From an uncultured Eggerthella sp. (GTDB lineage Bacteria > Actinomycetota > Coriobacteriia > Coriobacteriales > Eggerthellaceae): a stretch of 64,000 bases of DNA. Location of the stretch: assembly GCA_900538545.1 (NCBI GenBank), contig UPYK01000002.1:127483-191482 (forward strand), written 5' to 3'. The notes beneath the pieces were generated by a model that saw only the letters and a program-made list of their open reading frames with translations, searched no databases and was not told the DNA's origin. The position numbers and the translations under genes were made by a program. Shown in pieces: positions 8,061-15,355 of this stretch (position 1 is the first letter of the stretch; every line of letters starts with the position of its first letter).

Positions 8061-8678
8061 CTATGCCAGCTTCTTGATGAACTCCACCATATCGATGCCA
8101 AGCTGACGTGCGACTGCAGGCGCGATTGGATCTTCGGAAACGGAGCGACGCCATTGCGGTTTGCCGTCCTTCATGCCTGCCATGAGCGAACCGGCAACCA
8201 CCGAAGCGATAACGGGGCCTTCGGGGCGCGGATTGATCTGGATCATCTCATGGGTCGAGCAGAATTGGCTCAGCGCTGCATAGGTGGGTTCTGCACCGCA
8301 GTTATCGAGGCCTGCCATGGTGATGCAGCCTGCAACCTTGCCCTTGAGCTGGTTCGCCACCATATGCATAGGACGGGTGCGATCGATGAAGGTCTTCATG
8401 CGGCCAGACACATTCGAGAAATAGTCGGGCGAAGCCACGATGATGCCATCCGCCTCGAGCATCTTCTGCTTGATCTCTTCCATGTCGTCATCTTTGATGC
8501 TGCATTCTGGCTTGAATAAGCAGCGGTTGCAGCCTGTGCAGTATTCGACGTTCTTTTCGGAAAGCTCGATCACTTCAGTTTCCGCTCCGAGCTCTGCAGC
8601 GGCGCTCAGTGCTTCGTTGATCAAGTAGTCGGTGTTCTGGCCTACGCGGTGGCTTCCGTTGATGGCGAGAATCTTCAT
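8061..8678 (-). CDS. iron-sulfur flavoprotein / NAD(P)H-dependent FMN reductase family
   Basis: 205 residues from the ATG with complement 8676-8678, preceded by GAGGT. The flavodoxin-like fold opens with MKILAINGSHR, a phosphate-binding loop for FMN. Residues 47-59 hold a compact cysteine cluster C-x2-C-x2-C-x5-C (CTGCNRCLFKPEC), the pattern of archaeal and clostridial iron-sulfur flavoproteins that bind one [4Fe-4S] cluster next to FMN. A SPDYFSNVSGRMKTFIDR segment matches the family. It probably shuttles electrons between ferredoxin or NAD(P)H and another carrier. Placed between two divergent acyl-CoA dehydrogenase genes, it may supply or accept electrons in the same pathway. Confidence 0.85.
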   Translation of the reverse strand: MKILAINGSHRVGQNTDYLINEALSAAAELGAETEVIELSEKNVEYCTGCNRCLFKPECSIKDDDMEEIKQKMLEADGIIVASPDYFSNVSGRMKTFIDRTRPMHMVANQLKGKVAGCITMAGLDNCGAEPTYAALSQFCSTHEMIQINPRPEGPVIASVVAGSLMAGMKDGKPQWRRSVSEDPIAPAVARQLGIDMVEFIKKLA

Positions 8679-8860
8679 GGCATACCTCGTTCTCTTTTGG
8701 TTCTTGGACATGTTCAATTATACGGAATTCGCTCACACCTAAATAATGGATTGCCCTATGGATTGTCGGACAGAGAAGGCGTTTTGATGCTTCAAAAAGC
8801 CTCTTTGTTTAGCTACGCTAGTATACGAAGAACAACTGCGATCATTTTAGAAGAGGAACT
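8679..8860. promoter_or_regulatory. divergent promoter region with GGACA-type sites and a hairpin
   Basis: Holds TTGGACATGTTCAA (8704-8717, one arm of the TTGAACATGTTCAA palindrome seen at 10388), a compact TGTC-G-GACA palindrome near 8764-8772, and a terminator-like hairpin (AGGC.TTTTGA / TTCAAAA.GCCT, 8777-8802, then CTTTG) ahead of acyl-CoA dehydrogenase 2. Confidence 0.45.
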
Positions 8861-10033
8861 ATGTATAGCTTTGCTCTTTCATCCGAGCAAAAGCGGCTCG
8901 TCGCTGCATTCCGAGAGTTTGGGGAAAGCGTTTTCTTGCCCGAACGCGTATTCCAGTGGAAGCGCGATCAGGGTCTGCCAGATGAGGTGGTGAAGGGATT
9001 CACCGATCTCTATTTCAGCTTCGAATCCTCTACGGTAGGGAAATCGTTCGCCCATAGCGTCATGAGTCAAACGCTCATCCTTGAAGAGCTTTCGCGTTGT
9101 GCCGGAGCAACCCTGCCGTTTCAGAATGATCTCTTCAATCTTCAGATCATGAATTGGTTCGCTGAGTCCTCACGTTTTTCCGATGCGCTCGACTTCTATC
9201 GCAAGACAGGGCGTCTCATGTTCTCGTTCGCCATTTCCGAGCCCGTTGCAGGTTCGGATACGATGGGCATGCATACCTACACGCAAACCGTCGATGGCAA
9301 GATCATTCTCAATGGCCAAAAGAACTATGTGAACAACGGCGAGTATTCTCCCAACATCTTGGTTGCCGCGATCGATAAGGACGTGCAGGACCCAGGCAAG
9401 TATCCTGCGCTCGCGTTTTGGCTCATCCCGCGCACGCTCAAAGGGGTACGTGCTTATCCGATCAACAAGATAGGGCAGTCCATGTTGCCGTTCGCTTCAC
9501 TCGCGTTCGACGATGTTGAGCTTTTGCCCGAGTATCGTTTGAGCGGTAACGAGGGAGGCTTCCAGCAGCTTTTCCGTTTGCTCGAATTCGGACGCGTGTT
9601 CATTTGCGCCTCTTCGGTAGGCATGGCGCAAGCGGCGATGGAAGATGCAGTCGCACATGCGCGTGAGCGTATCGCGTTCGGCAAGCATATCAGCCAGTTC
9701 CAGCAGATCGAACAGATGCTCACTGATATGGAGGTATCGCTCACCAGCATGCGCCTCATGCTCTACCGGGCAGTATGGGATATCGAAAACGACACCCCTG
9801 ATAAGCGCTTGTCGGTCGCGCTCATGAAGCGCTTCATCCCGAAGACCGCCACCGAGGTCGCAAGCAATGCGATGCAAATTCTCGGTGGACTCGGGTATAC
9901 TGAAGGTTCGCGAGTCAGTTCGATTTGGGAGGACTGCCGCGGTAATCAGATCGCCCAAGGAACCGACCAGATCATGGTCTACATTTCAGCCCCGCTCATT
10001 CTCGACAAATACGAAAAGGAAGAAGCTCTATGA
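8861..10033 (+). CDS. acyl-CoA dehydrogenase 2, lacking both usual catalytic glutamates
   Basis: 390 residues from ATG 8861 after AGAGGAACT. The acyl-CoA dehydrogenase fold is recognisable: FSFAISEPVAGSD (121-133), NGQKNYVNNG, and the C-terminal RGNQIAQGTDQIM (360-372). At the MCAD-type base position it has Gln (Q366), and at the isovaleryl-type position Gly (G244 in LEFGR). Unless another acid serves, it should be a poor dehydrogenase on its own. In the steroid-degrading FadE pairs of mycobacteria one subunit of an alpha2beta2 complex likewise lacks the base, so this protein may pair with dehydrogenase 1. Its stop overlaps the ATG of the next small membrane gene (ATGA), indicating coupled translation. 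Confidence 0.88.
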   Translation: MYSFALSSEQKRLVAAFREFGESVFLPERVFQWKRDQGLPDEVVKGFTDLYFSFESSTVGKSFAHSVMSQTLILEELSRCAGATLPFQNDLFNLQIMNWFAESSRFSDALDFYRKTGRLMFSFAISEPVAGSDTMGMHTYTQTVDGKIILNGQKNYVNNGEYSPNILVAAIDKDVQDPGKYPALAFWLIPRTLKGVRAYPINKIGQSMLPFASLAFDDVELLPEYRLSGNEGGFQQLFRLLEFGRVFICASSVGMAQAAMEDAVAHARERIAFGKHISQFQQIEQMLTDMEVSLTSMRLMLYRAVWDIENDTPDKRLSVALMKRFIPKTATEVASNAMQILGGLGYTEGSRVSSIWEDCRGNQIAQGTDQIMVYISAPLILDKYEKEEAL

Positions 10034-10266
10034 AAACAAGCACGAAGTATTGGATCTACGCGCTGGTCATCAACCCGATCACTACGCTCATCATCTACTA
10101 CATGTTCAACGCAGGATTCAATCTGCTGAACCTTATCGGTGTCGGCATCATCGGCTATGGCATCTTCCTGTACTTCGTTGTCCAGGCTATTCGTATCGAC
10201 GTTCGTGCCCGTCAGGCTTACAAGAAAAAGAAGGGCAAGGGCGGCAAGAAGAAAAAGAAGCGCTAA
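10030..10266 (+). CDS. small membrane protein with one NP...GxxGY hairpin module
   Basis: 78 residues; ATG overlaps the stop of acyl-CoA dehydrogenase 2 and follows AAAGGAAGAAG. Two hydrophobic helices (about residues 8-28 and 31-55) contain I-N-P-I-T and G-I-I-G-Y with the same 29-position N-to-Y spacing as both units of the 147-aa protein at 563. The tail is extremely basic, with alternating lysine runs and glycine (last about 18 residues). Translational coupling to an acyl-CoA dehydrogenase suggests it could anchor or partner that enzyme at the membrane. No function is known to me. Confidence 0.75.
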   Translation: MKTSTKYWIYALVINPITTLIIYYMFNAGFNLLNLIGVGIIGYGIFLYFVVQAIRIDVRARQAYKKKKGKGGKKKKKR

Positions 10267-10306
10267 GCCTCAAAACTGTCCGGAATTACAGATAAGCAAC
10301 AATTGG

Positions 10307-10334
10307 TGCCGCAAGATTTCTTGCGGCATTTTTT
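10307..10334 (+). terminator. rho-independent terminator after the dehydrogenase 2 / small membrane protein pair
   Basis: TGCCGCAAG pairs with CTTGCGGCA, 4-base loop, followed by six T. Confidence 0.92.
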
Positions 10335-10385
10335 ATGATATTCCGCGAACGGGTTCAAAACATGTTCACGAGATGTTTGAACGCG

Positions 10386-10403
10386 TTTTGAACATGTTCA
10401 AAA
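10386..10403. promoter_or_regulatory. perfect 18-bp palindrome TTTTGAACATGTTCAAAA
   Basis: Its core GAACATGTTC recurs at 12323-12332 upstream of the second carrier and, with one change, at 8706-8715. It is probably the binding site of a dimeric regulator of both carriers. The regulator could be the TetR protein at 14197, but that is inference. Confidence 0.6.
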
Positions 10404-10723
10404 TCGGACAGAATTATCACTTTGCCCGTCTTTTATTGGTTCTGCCTATGATTTTTTGGGCATTCATTCATAAAAACCAAAACAAAATCGCTTTCTACAT
10501 AAGGGTTTTAACCCGTCAAGTGGTCAGTTTTTGAAACCTGGCTATTTTTCGGAAAAAAATAAACTTTCAAAATAGAGTACAGGGGAACCTTCCCCATTGC
10601 GGTATCACGTGGTGAAACGCGCCAGATTTACCAGGTGATCTCGCACTTGCTGTATTGAATGTAAAGGAAAGTGTGGCGTTTTCACGGCATCTGTCGTGGT
10701 TCGCCCGGAAAGGAAAAGAAGTT

Positions 10724-12052
10724 ATGGCAACTGCTGCTACAACTCAGAAAATGACGGCGCGTCATATTCTTGTAGTGCTCACCTGCGTCTTCTGCACCTT
10801 CGGTTGCGCAGCTATCACGTTTAGCTGCCCCGGTCTTTGCTACCGTCCAGTAGCAAATTACCTCGGTGTTCAGGTCTCAGATGTGTCCTTCTACATGTCG
10901 ATCGTCTATTTCGCTGAAGTTATTTTCTCTCCCATCATCGGTGCGCTGCTCGAGAAGTACGACGCACGCATCATCTGCACCATCGCTGCAGTCTTCACTT
11001 CAGGCGGCATCTTCTGCATGTCGTTCTATACCGAGCTCTGGCAATGGTACGTTTCCGGTTTCTTCATGGGCGTTGGCGAGATCACGCTTCTGTGGCTCAT
11101 GGTCGCAGGTCTTTTGAACCGCTGGTTCAAGGCTAAGCTCGGTCTCATGCTCGGTATCTCCTATGCAATGACCGGTCTTGGCGGTGCAGTCTTCAACTTC
11201 ATCGGCCAGTTCATCCTCGGTCCGAACCTGCTCGTTGAAGACACCTGGCGTGACCTTTATATGTTCTACGGCATCGCCGCTGCAGTGCTCTCCATCCCCT
11301 TCACGCTCTTCGCGATTCGCTCGCATCCGCAGGATTGCGGCCTGAAGGCATATGGTGCTCCGATCACCGAGGGCGAGGTCATCGATGCTCAGCACCTCGA
11401 TCTTCCCGGTATTCCGGCAAAGCAGGCTTATGGCAAGTGGTACTTCTGGGTACTCATCCTTGCAGGCTGCATGTTCAACATCGGCGGCATCTATCCGCAG
11501 CACTTCACCACCTTCTATCAGACCGTTGTTGCGGTTGACGCAGCGGGCATCACCATTCCGGATCTCATGATCATGTCTGGTACGCTCGAGGCATGCTGCA
11601 TGATCGGTATGGCTGTTGGTAAGGTCACCATCGGTGCTATCGAATCCCGCAACATCGTCGTTGCACTCGCATTCGGTTCGATCTGCGGTTTCATCGGCCT
11701 GTGTGGCATTTGGTATGGCGGCATGAACAAGGCCTTGCCGGTTCTGTTCTTCGGTGGCTTCATCTTCGGTATGCTCTATCCGTTGGTCACCACGGCGCTG
11801 CCTTACATCACACGCTTGCTGTTCGGCGAGAAGGACTACGACAAGATCTACTCTGTCATCCTCATGCCGGTTAACTTGGTTGGCGCATTCGCCGCTTCTG
11901 GTCTGGCTCTCATTTACCAGGGTCCCGGCTGGGATTGGTACTTCATTGTCGGCCTCTGCGTTGCGGTCATCTGCTTCGTTCTCGGCTTCATCGTCGTGAA
12001 GTGGGGCATGAAGGATTACCGTGGCGACAAGGCTGCTGGTACCATGCACTAA
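10724..12052 (+). CDS. MFS transporter A (OxlT-like), probably highly expressed
   Basis: 442 residues from ATG 10724 after GGAAAGGAAAAGAAG. Twelve hydrophobic segments are visible with the central basic loop near the middle. Motifs shared with the neighbouring carrier include TFSCPGLCYRPVA in helix 1, NRWFKAKLGL(M)LG before helix 5, and DYDKIYSVI with NLVGAFAASGLAL near the C terminus. This is the branch of MFS containing oxalate/formate-type anion exchangers. Codon choice is strongly biased, as for abundant proteins. It lies between the dehydrogenase genes and its paralogue, so it probably imports or exchanges the substrate or product acid of the CoA pathway. Confidence 0.9.
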   Translation: MATAATTQKMTARHILVVLTCVFCTFGCAAITFSCPGLCYRPVANYLGVQVSDVSFYMSIVYFAEVIFSPIIGALLEKYDARIICTIAAVFTSGGIFCMSFYTELWQWYVSGFFMGVGEITLLWLMVAGLLNRWFKAKLGLMLGISYAMTGLGGAVFNFIGQFILGPNLLVEDTWRDLYMFYGIAAAVLSIPFTLFAIRSHPQDCGLKAYGAPITEGEVIDAQHLDLPGIPAKQAYGKWYFWVLILAGCMFNIGGIYPQHFTTFYQTVVAVDAAGITIPDLMIMSGTLEACCMIGMAVGKVTIGAIESRNIVVALAFGSICGFIGLCGIWYGGMNKALPVLFFGGFIFGMLYPLVTTALPYITRLLFGEKDYDKIYSVILMPVNLVGAFAASGLALIYQGPGWDWYFIVGLCVAVICFVLGFIVVKWGMKDYRGDKAAGTMH

Positions 12053-12098
12053 TCGCATTCGCGATCGCATAAACGCTTATCAATAGGTAAGTTCGCTT

Positions 12099-12141
12099 GG
12101 TTGGGCATCTGGCATTGCGCCGGGTGCCCAACTTGCTTTTT
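12099..12141 (+). terminator. rho-independent terminator of MFS transporter A
   Basis: GTTGGGCA pairs with TGCCCAAC across a 17-base spacer that can itself pair partly; TTGCTTTTT follows. Confidence 0.75.
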
Positions 12142-12372
12142 AGCACGATATATTGATTTTAAATGCGGCGATAAGTAACCGTTTCATTACGAAAAGCTAT
12201 AGGTTTTTGCGCTGCATCATCGGGATTTTGGGCTCAAGAAAAATATTTTTTACTAGCGCGCACTGTACCGTTGTAGTGAGCAGAATATAAAACACGCATC
12301 TGAACTGGGGTTATATGAAAACGAACATGTTCAAATAGCGGGGTAGTATAACGCGTTCAAGAAATAATTCCA

Positions 12373-12398
12373 TTGGACAAAATCAAACATCTGACCAT
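12373..12398. promoter_or_regulatory. shared regulatory element TTGGACAAA-N9-CTGACCAT (copy 2)
   Basis: Same blocks and same spacing as 2946-2971; lies about 160-180 bp upstream of the second carrier, 40 bp after the GAACATGTTC palindrome. Confidence 0.55.
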
Positions 12399-12555
12399 TT
12401 TTGTAGAGCCTGTGGAGGAACAGAATAGCTTGTGAGAGCAAATATGCTCTTGCGTGCAATGGTTCTTAGAGAGAAGTGCACCGAGCCTCTCAAAGAGTGA
12501 TTGCATGTAAAGGAAGCAGGAGTGCGAAAGTGCTCCAGGAAAAGAAGGAGGGGTT

Positions 12556-13896
12556 ATGGCTGAAAATGTAAAAACTCAGAAGTTTACAGTTCGTCATTTT
12601 TTGGTTCTGTTTACTTGCATGATTTGTATCTTTACATCTAGTGCTATTACCTTCAGCTGCCCGGGTCTGGCATATCGTCCGGTCGCCATGCAGCTCGGAA
12701 TTCAGGTTTCCGACGTTTCTCTCTACATGTCCTTTGTTTACTTGTTCGAGGTTATCTTCTCGCCAATCGTCGGTGCATTGCTTGAGAAGTTCGACGTTCG
12801 AATCATCTGTACGCTTGCAGGTGTTTTCGTAACTGCTGCATACCTTTGCATGTCGCAGTTCACGGTCATCTGGCAGTGGTACATCGCTGGTGTGTTCATC
12901 GGCTTCTCCCAGATCACTCTGCTCTGGCTGATGACCGCTGGCGTTCTCGGTCGTTGGTTTAAGAAGAAGCTTGGTTTTGCGCTCGGTCTTTCTTATGCAA
13001 TGACTGGTGCAGGCGGCGCTATCCTGAACATCGTTGGTCAGACCATTCTTGGTCCGAACCTGCTCGTCGAGGAAACCTGGCGTAACCTCTACATGGTGTT
13101 CGGCGTTATCTGCCTGTTCGGTACCATTCCTTGGACCGCACTCTGCCTCCGCAACGCTCCTGAGGACGTTGGACTGAAGGCATATGGTGCACCTATCGCT
13201 GAGGGCGAAGATGTTGCTGAAGAGCACGCAGTCCTCAAGGGTATGGAGCCCAAGGTTGCTTACACCCGTTGGTACTTCTACGTACTCATCATCGCAGGCT
13301 GCTTGATGAACATCTGCGGTATTTATCCGCAGCACTACACGAACTTCTATCAGGGCGTCGTTGCTGTTAACCCAGGTACGCAAACTGCTATTCCTGAGTT
13401 GATGGCTATCTCCGGTACCCTGGAGGCATTCTCGATGGTTGGTATGATGATCGGTAAGATCTGTACTGGTATCCTCGAGTCCAAGTCCGTACAGCTCGCT
13501 CTTATCGTTGGTATCGTAACTGGTGTTCTCGGTATCTGCGGTATTTGGTTCGGCGGCTACAACAAGATCCTCCCGATCCTCTTCGGCGGCGGTCTGATCT
13601 ACGGCTTCATCTACGCGTTCGTAACAACGTTGTTGCCGTACTTAACGCGTCAAATCTTCGGTGACCTTCACTATGACAAGATCTACTCTGTCATCCTGAT
13701 TCCGGTCAACTTGGTCGGCGCCTTCGCAGCATCTGGTCTGGCTCTCGTTAATCAGATGTTCGGATGGGACTTCTTCTTCATCCTCGACATCGTGGTTATG
13801 ATCCTCATCTACATCTTCTGTACGCTCTGCTACAACGCAGGCAAGAAGGATGCTGCAGAGAAGTTTGTTTCTGGCACGCTCGCTTCCGAGAAATAA
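12556..13896 (+). CDS. MFS transporter B (OxlT-like), paralogue of A
   Basis: 446 residues from ATG 12556 directly after GAAGGAGGGGTT. It is closely similar to carrier A over its whole length: ITFSCPGLAYRPVAMQLG, LGRWFKKKLGFALGLSYAMTG, LHYDKIYSVILIPVNLVGAF. It has twelve predicted helices and a hydrophilic C-terminal tail. Carriers A and B were probably created by tandem duplication; the partial carrier at the left edge is a more distant third member. Each has its own terminator and the two upstream regions share the GAACATGTTC site, so they may be co-regulated or alternately expressed. The transported compound is unknown; an organic acid is likely from family and context. Confidence 0.9.
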   Translation: MAENVKTQKFTVRHFLVLFTCMICIFTSSAITFSCPGLAYRPVAMQLGIQVSDVSLYMSFVYLFEVIFSPIVGALLEKFDVRIICTLAGVFVTAAYLCMSQFTVIWQWYIAGVFIGFSQITLLWLMTAGVLGRWFKKKLGFALGLSYAMTGAGGAILNIVGQTILGPNLLVEETWRNLYMVFGVICLFGTIPWTALCLRNAPEDVGLKAYGAPIAEGEDVAEEHAVLKGMEPKVAYTRWYFYVLIIAGCLMNICGIYPQHYTNFYQGVVAVNPGTQTAIPELMAISGTLEAFSMVGMMIGKICTGILESKSVQLALIVGIVTGVLGICGIWFGGYNKILPILFGGGLIYGFIYAFVTTLLPYLTRQIFGDLHYDKIYSVILIPVNLVGAFAASGLALVNQMFGWDFFFILDIVVMILIYIFCTLCYNAGKKDAAEKFVSGTLASEK

Positions 13897-13935
13897 GCTT
13901 CCTATTTAGTCAGAGAGAGACTAACCTGAATCGAA

Positions 13936-13965
13936 GAGAGGCACCCTTGCGGTGCCTCTCTTTTT
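13936..13965 (+). terminator. rho-independent terminator of MFS transporter B
   Basis: GAGAGGCACC pairs with GGTGCCTCTC around a 5-base loop, followed by TTTTT. Confidence 0.93.
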
Positions 13966-13984
13966 GTATCTTCAGCCTTGTTCA

Positions 13985-14104
13985 GAGGACAACGGGGACG
14001 TAGCTTATTGTCCCATCCCCGTTATGAAACCTGAGAATACGAACGTGCTGAACCACATAGTCTGCGTACGGGTGGGACAATAGGCTACGTCCCCGTTGTC
14101 CCTC
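13985..14104. repeat. 120-bp imperfect inverted-repeat element, GACAACGGGGACGTAGC type
   Basis: Left arm (13985-14022) contains GGACAACGGGGACGTAGC; the right arm (14068-14104) is its near-perfect reverse complement, with a few mismatches. The loop is about 45 bases. It lies between convergent genes. It looks like a dispersed extragenic palindrome or a small mobile element remnant. Only one copy is in this window, but a second family with the same GACAA...TTGTC ends occurs at 35603. Confidence 0.6.
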
Positions 14105-14196
14105 CGAAATCGAATTCTTATAGTGCTAAGGCGGGAGGATAGAGCGCTTTGTCCAGCGGAAGAATCTAAGGCTTTAGGTTTGTCTCAGATAGGGAA

Positions 14197-14850
14197 CTAG
14201 AGATTGCGGCGAAGCTGGGCTTCCTTGATCTCCATCTCGAGCGAGCTATGAATGAGGTTCGCGAAGGGTCCCGCGTTGCTGATGAGGTGCTTCACGACTG
14301 GTTGATCGCACTTGCGGATGAAGTAGTACAGGAATGCGCACGTATAGAACTCGCTCAAAAACTCGATATTCTCTTCGGGCAGATAGCGATTCGCGAGGAT
14401 GATATCGATGTCGTTGCGCAATGCCGGCAAATAAAGATCATAAAGATAGTTGCGCAGAGCATGCGGTCCTGTTTCGAGCAGCGCCTGCGTATAAAAAGTG
14501 CGACGTTTTTCGAGTACGCTCGCAAACACATCGAAGAATTTCGAATGATCGAGCGAACGCACGCCTGATTTCTGCGTGATGTAGAACGGGAACTGGGTTA
14601 CCGAATCTTTGCTCGGCTCTTCGTACACCAGGATGCTCTCAGGAAACTTGCGCTGTAGTGCGAGGCCCAGATCGTAGCGGAAGCGCCAAATGATGAGAGC
14701 CTCTTTATCGACGAAGTGATAGTAGAAGGTCTTGCGGTTCTTGCCCGTTCTTTCAACGATGTCCGAAATGGATACCTTCTTGAGCGGCATTTCGTCGCAA
14801 AGTTCGACAAATGCATCGGCGATAAGAAGTTTCGTATCGAGCGGTCCCAC
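14197..14850 (-). CDS. TetR/AcrR-family transcriptional regulator
   Basis: 217 residues starting at GTG (complement 14848-14850), supported by AAGGAG seven bases upstream. The N-terminal helix-turn-helix is typical: LLIADAFVELCDEMPLKKV then ISDIVERTGKNRKTFYYHFVDKEAL (about residues 8-52). The C-terminal ligand domain has no recognised subfamily, though its hydrophobic helices around residues 130-190 suit a dimer interface. It lies between the carriers and the enoate-reductase operon and faces away from the latter. It may control either group, with an acyl-CoA or free acid as inducer; that is inference. Confidence 0.88.
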   Translation of the reverse strand: MGPLDTKLLIADAFVELCDEMPLKKVSISDIVERTGKNRKTFYYHFVDKEALIIWRFRYDLGLALQRKFPESILVYEEPSKDSVTQFPFYITQKSGVRSLDHSKFFDVFASVLEKRRTFYTQALLETGPHALRNYLYDLYLPALRNDIDIILANRYLPEENIEFLSEFYTCAFLYYFIRKCDQPVVKHLISNAGPFANLIHSSLEMEIKEAQLRRNL

Positions 14851-15355
14851 GTGTGATTTCTCCTTGCCCGTGCGGCATCAGGTCTATTCGCGGATGCGAC
14901 CTGCCTTCGTACGAACTATAGCGCCTGTTCATAAGAACGATCCTGCGCGTTATCGGAAGACTCGATCGCTGCTGGGAACATTATACTTGTCTCGATTCGT
15001 TGGTCAAATTCAATGATTTGGGTAGACGGACTCGATATGATTCATCGGTATCAATAGAAGGACGAGAGGTTGTATCATCCACTTTGAATGAAAAAACCTA
15101 TAAATGATTCCTATAGACCAACAAAAAAACTATAATGCCCATCGATAAACGTAACATCTGCATTACAATATCTATAGCAAAGGAGCTGAGATACGATTCG
15201 TCACTTCCGATAACAAGCATTTAGGTACGAACCATGGTCTTTAATCGAGGCTATGGTTTTTTACGCTCTAAACGCTTGCCATCGAAATTAACGATCGAGC
15301 AGCTTCAAGGAATAACGAGTAGCTCACAACAAGTCTTGTAGAAAGGGGCTGTGCA
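14851..15355. promoter_or_regulatory. 505-bp divergent region before the enoate-reductase operon
   Basis: Contains an AT-rich promoter zone with TATAAT at 15131-15136 and a terminator-like hairpin at 15230-15262 inside the presumed leader, about 95 bp before the GTG start. GAAAGGGG lies just upstream of that start. No open reading frame is convincing. Confidence 0.5.
15230..15262 (+). terminator. terminator-like hairpin in the leader of the enoate-reductase operon
   Basis: AACCAT pairs with ATGGTT, extended by weaker internal pairs, followed by six T. It sits between the presumed promoter and the gene, so it could act as an attenuator or end a short transcript. Confidence 0.5.

Larger units (their letters stand above)
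10267..10723. promoter_or_regulatory. 457-bp region with terminator and palindromic operator before MFS carrier A
   Basis: After the terminator at 10307-10334 there is an 18-bp perfect palindrome TTTTGAACATGTTCAAAA (10386-10403), preceded by a related GTTCAAAACATGTTC (about 10353-10367) and followed by TCGGACA (10404-10410). The remainder up to the ribosome site is AT-rich and has no gene. An in-frame extension of the MFS frame upstream of 10724 lacks support. Confidence 0.6.
12053..12555. promoter_or_regulatory. 503-bp regulatory region between the two MFS carriers
   Basis: Contains an intrinsic terminator (12099-12141), an AT-rich promoter area, the core palindrome GAACATGTTC (12323-12332), the element TTGGACAAA-N9-CTGACCAT (12373-12398), and AAGAAGGAGGGG before the next start. 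No gene is seen. Confidence 0.6.
13897..14196. other. intergenic region with terminator and a large inverted-repeat element
   Basis: Holds the terminator of carrier B and the inverted repeat 13985-14104. About 90 bp before the end of the minus-strand TetR gene carries no recognisable feature. Confidence 0.6.

Noticed and set aside
14197..14850. TetR regulator as certain controller of the whole cluster
   Set aside because: Position alone supports it; no palindrome of TetR type was seen in its own promoter, so the link is kept only as a hypothesis.
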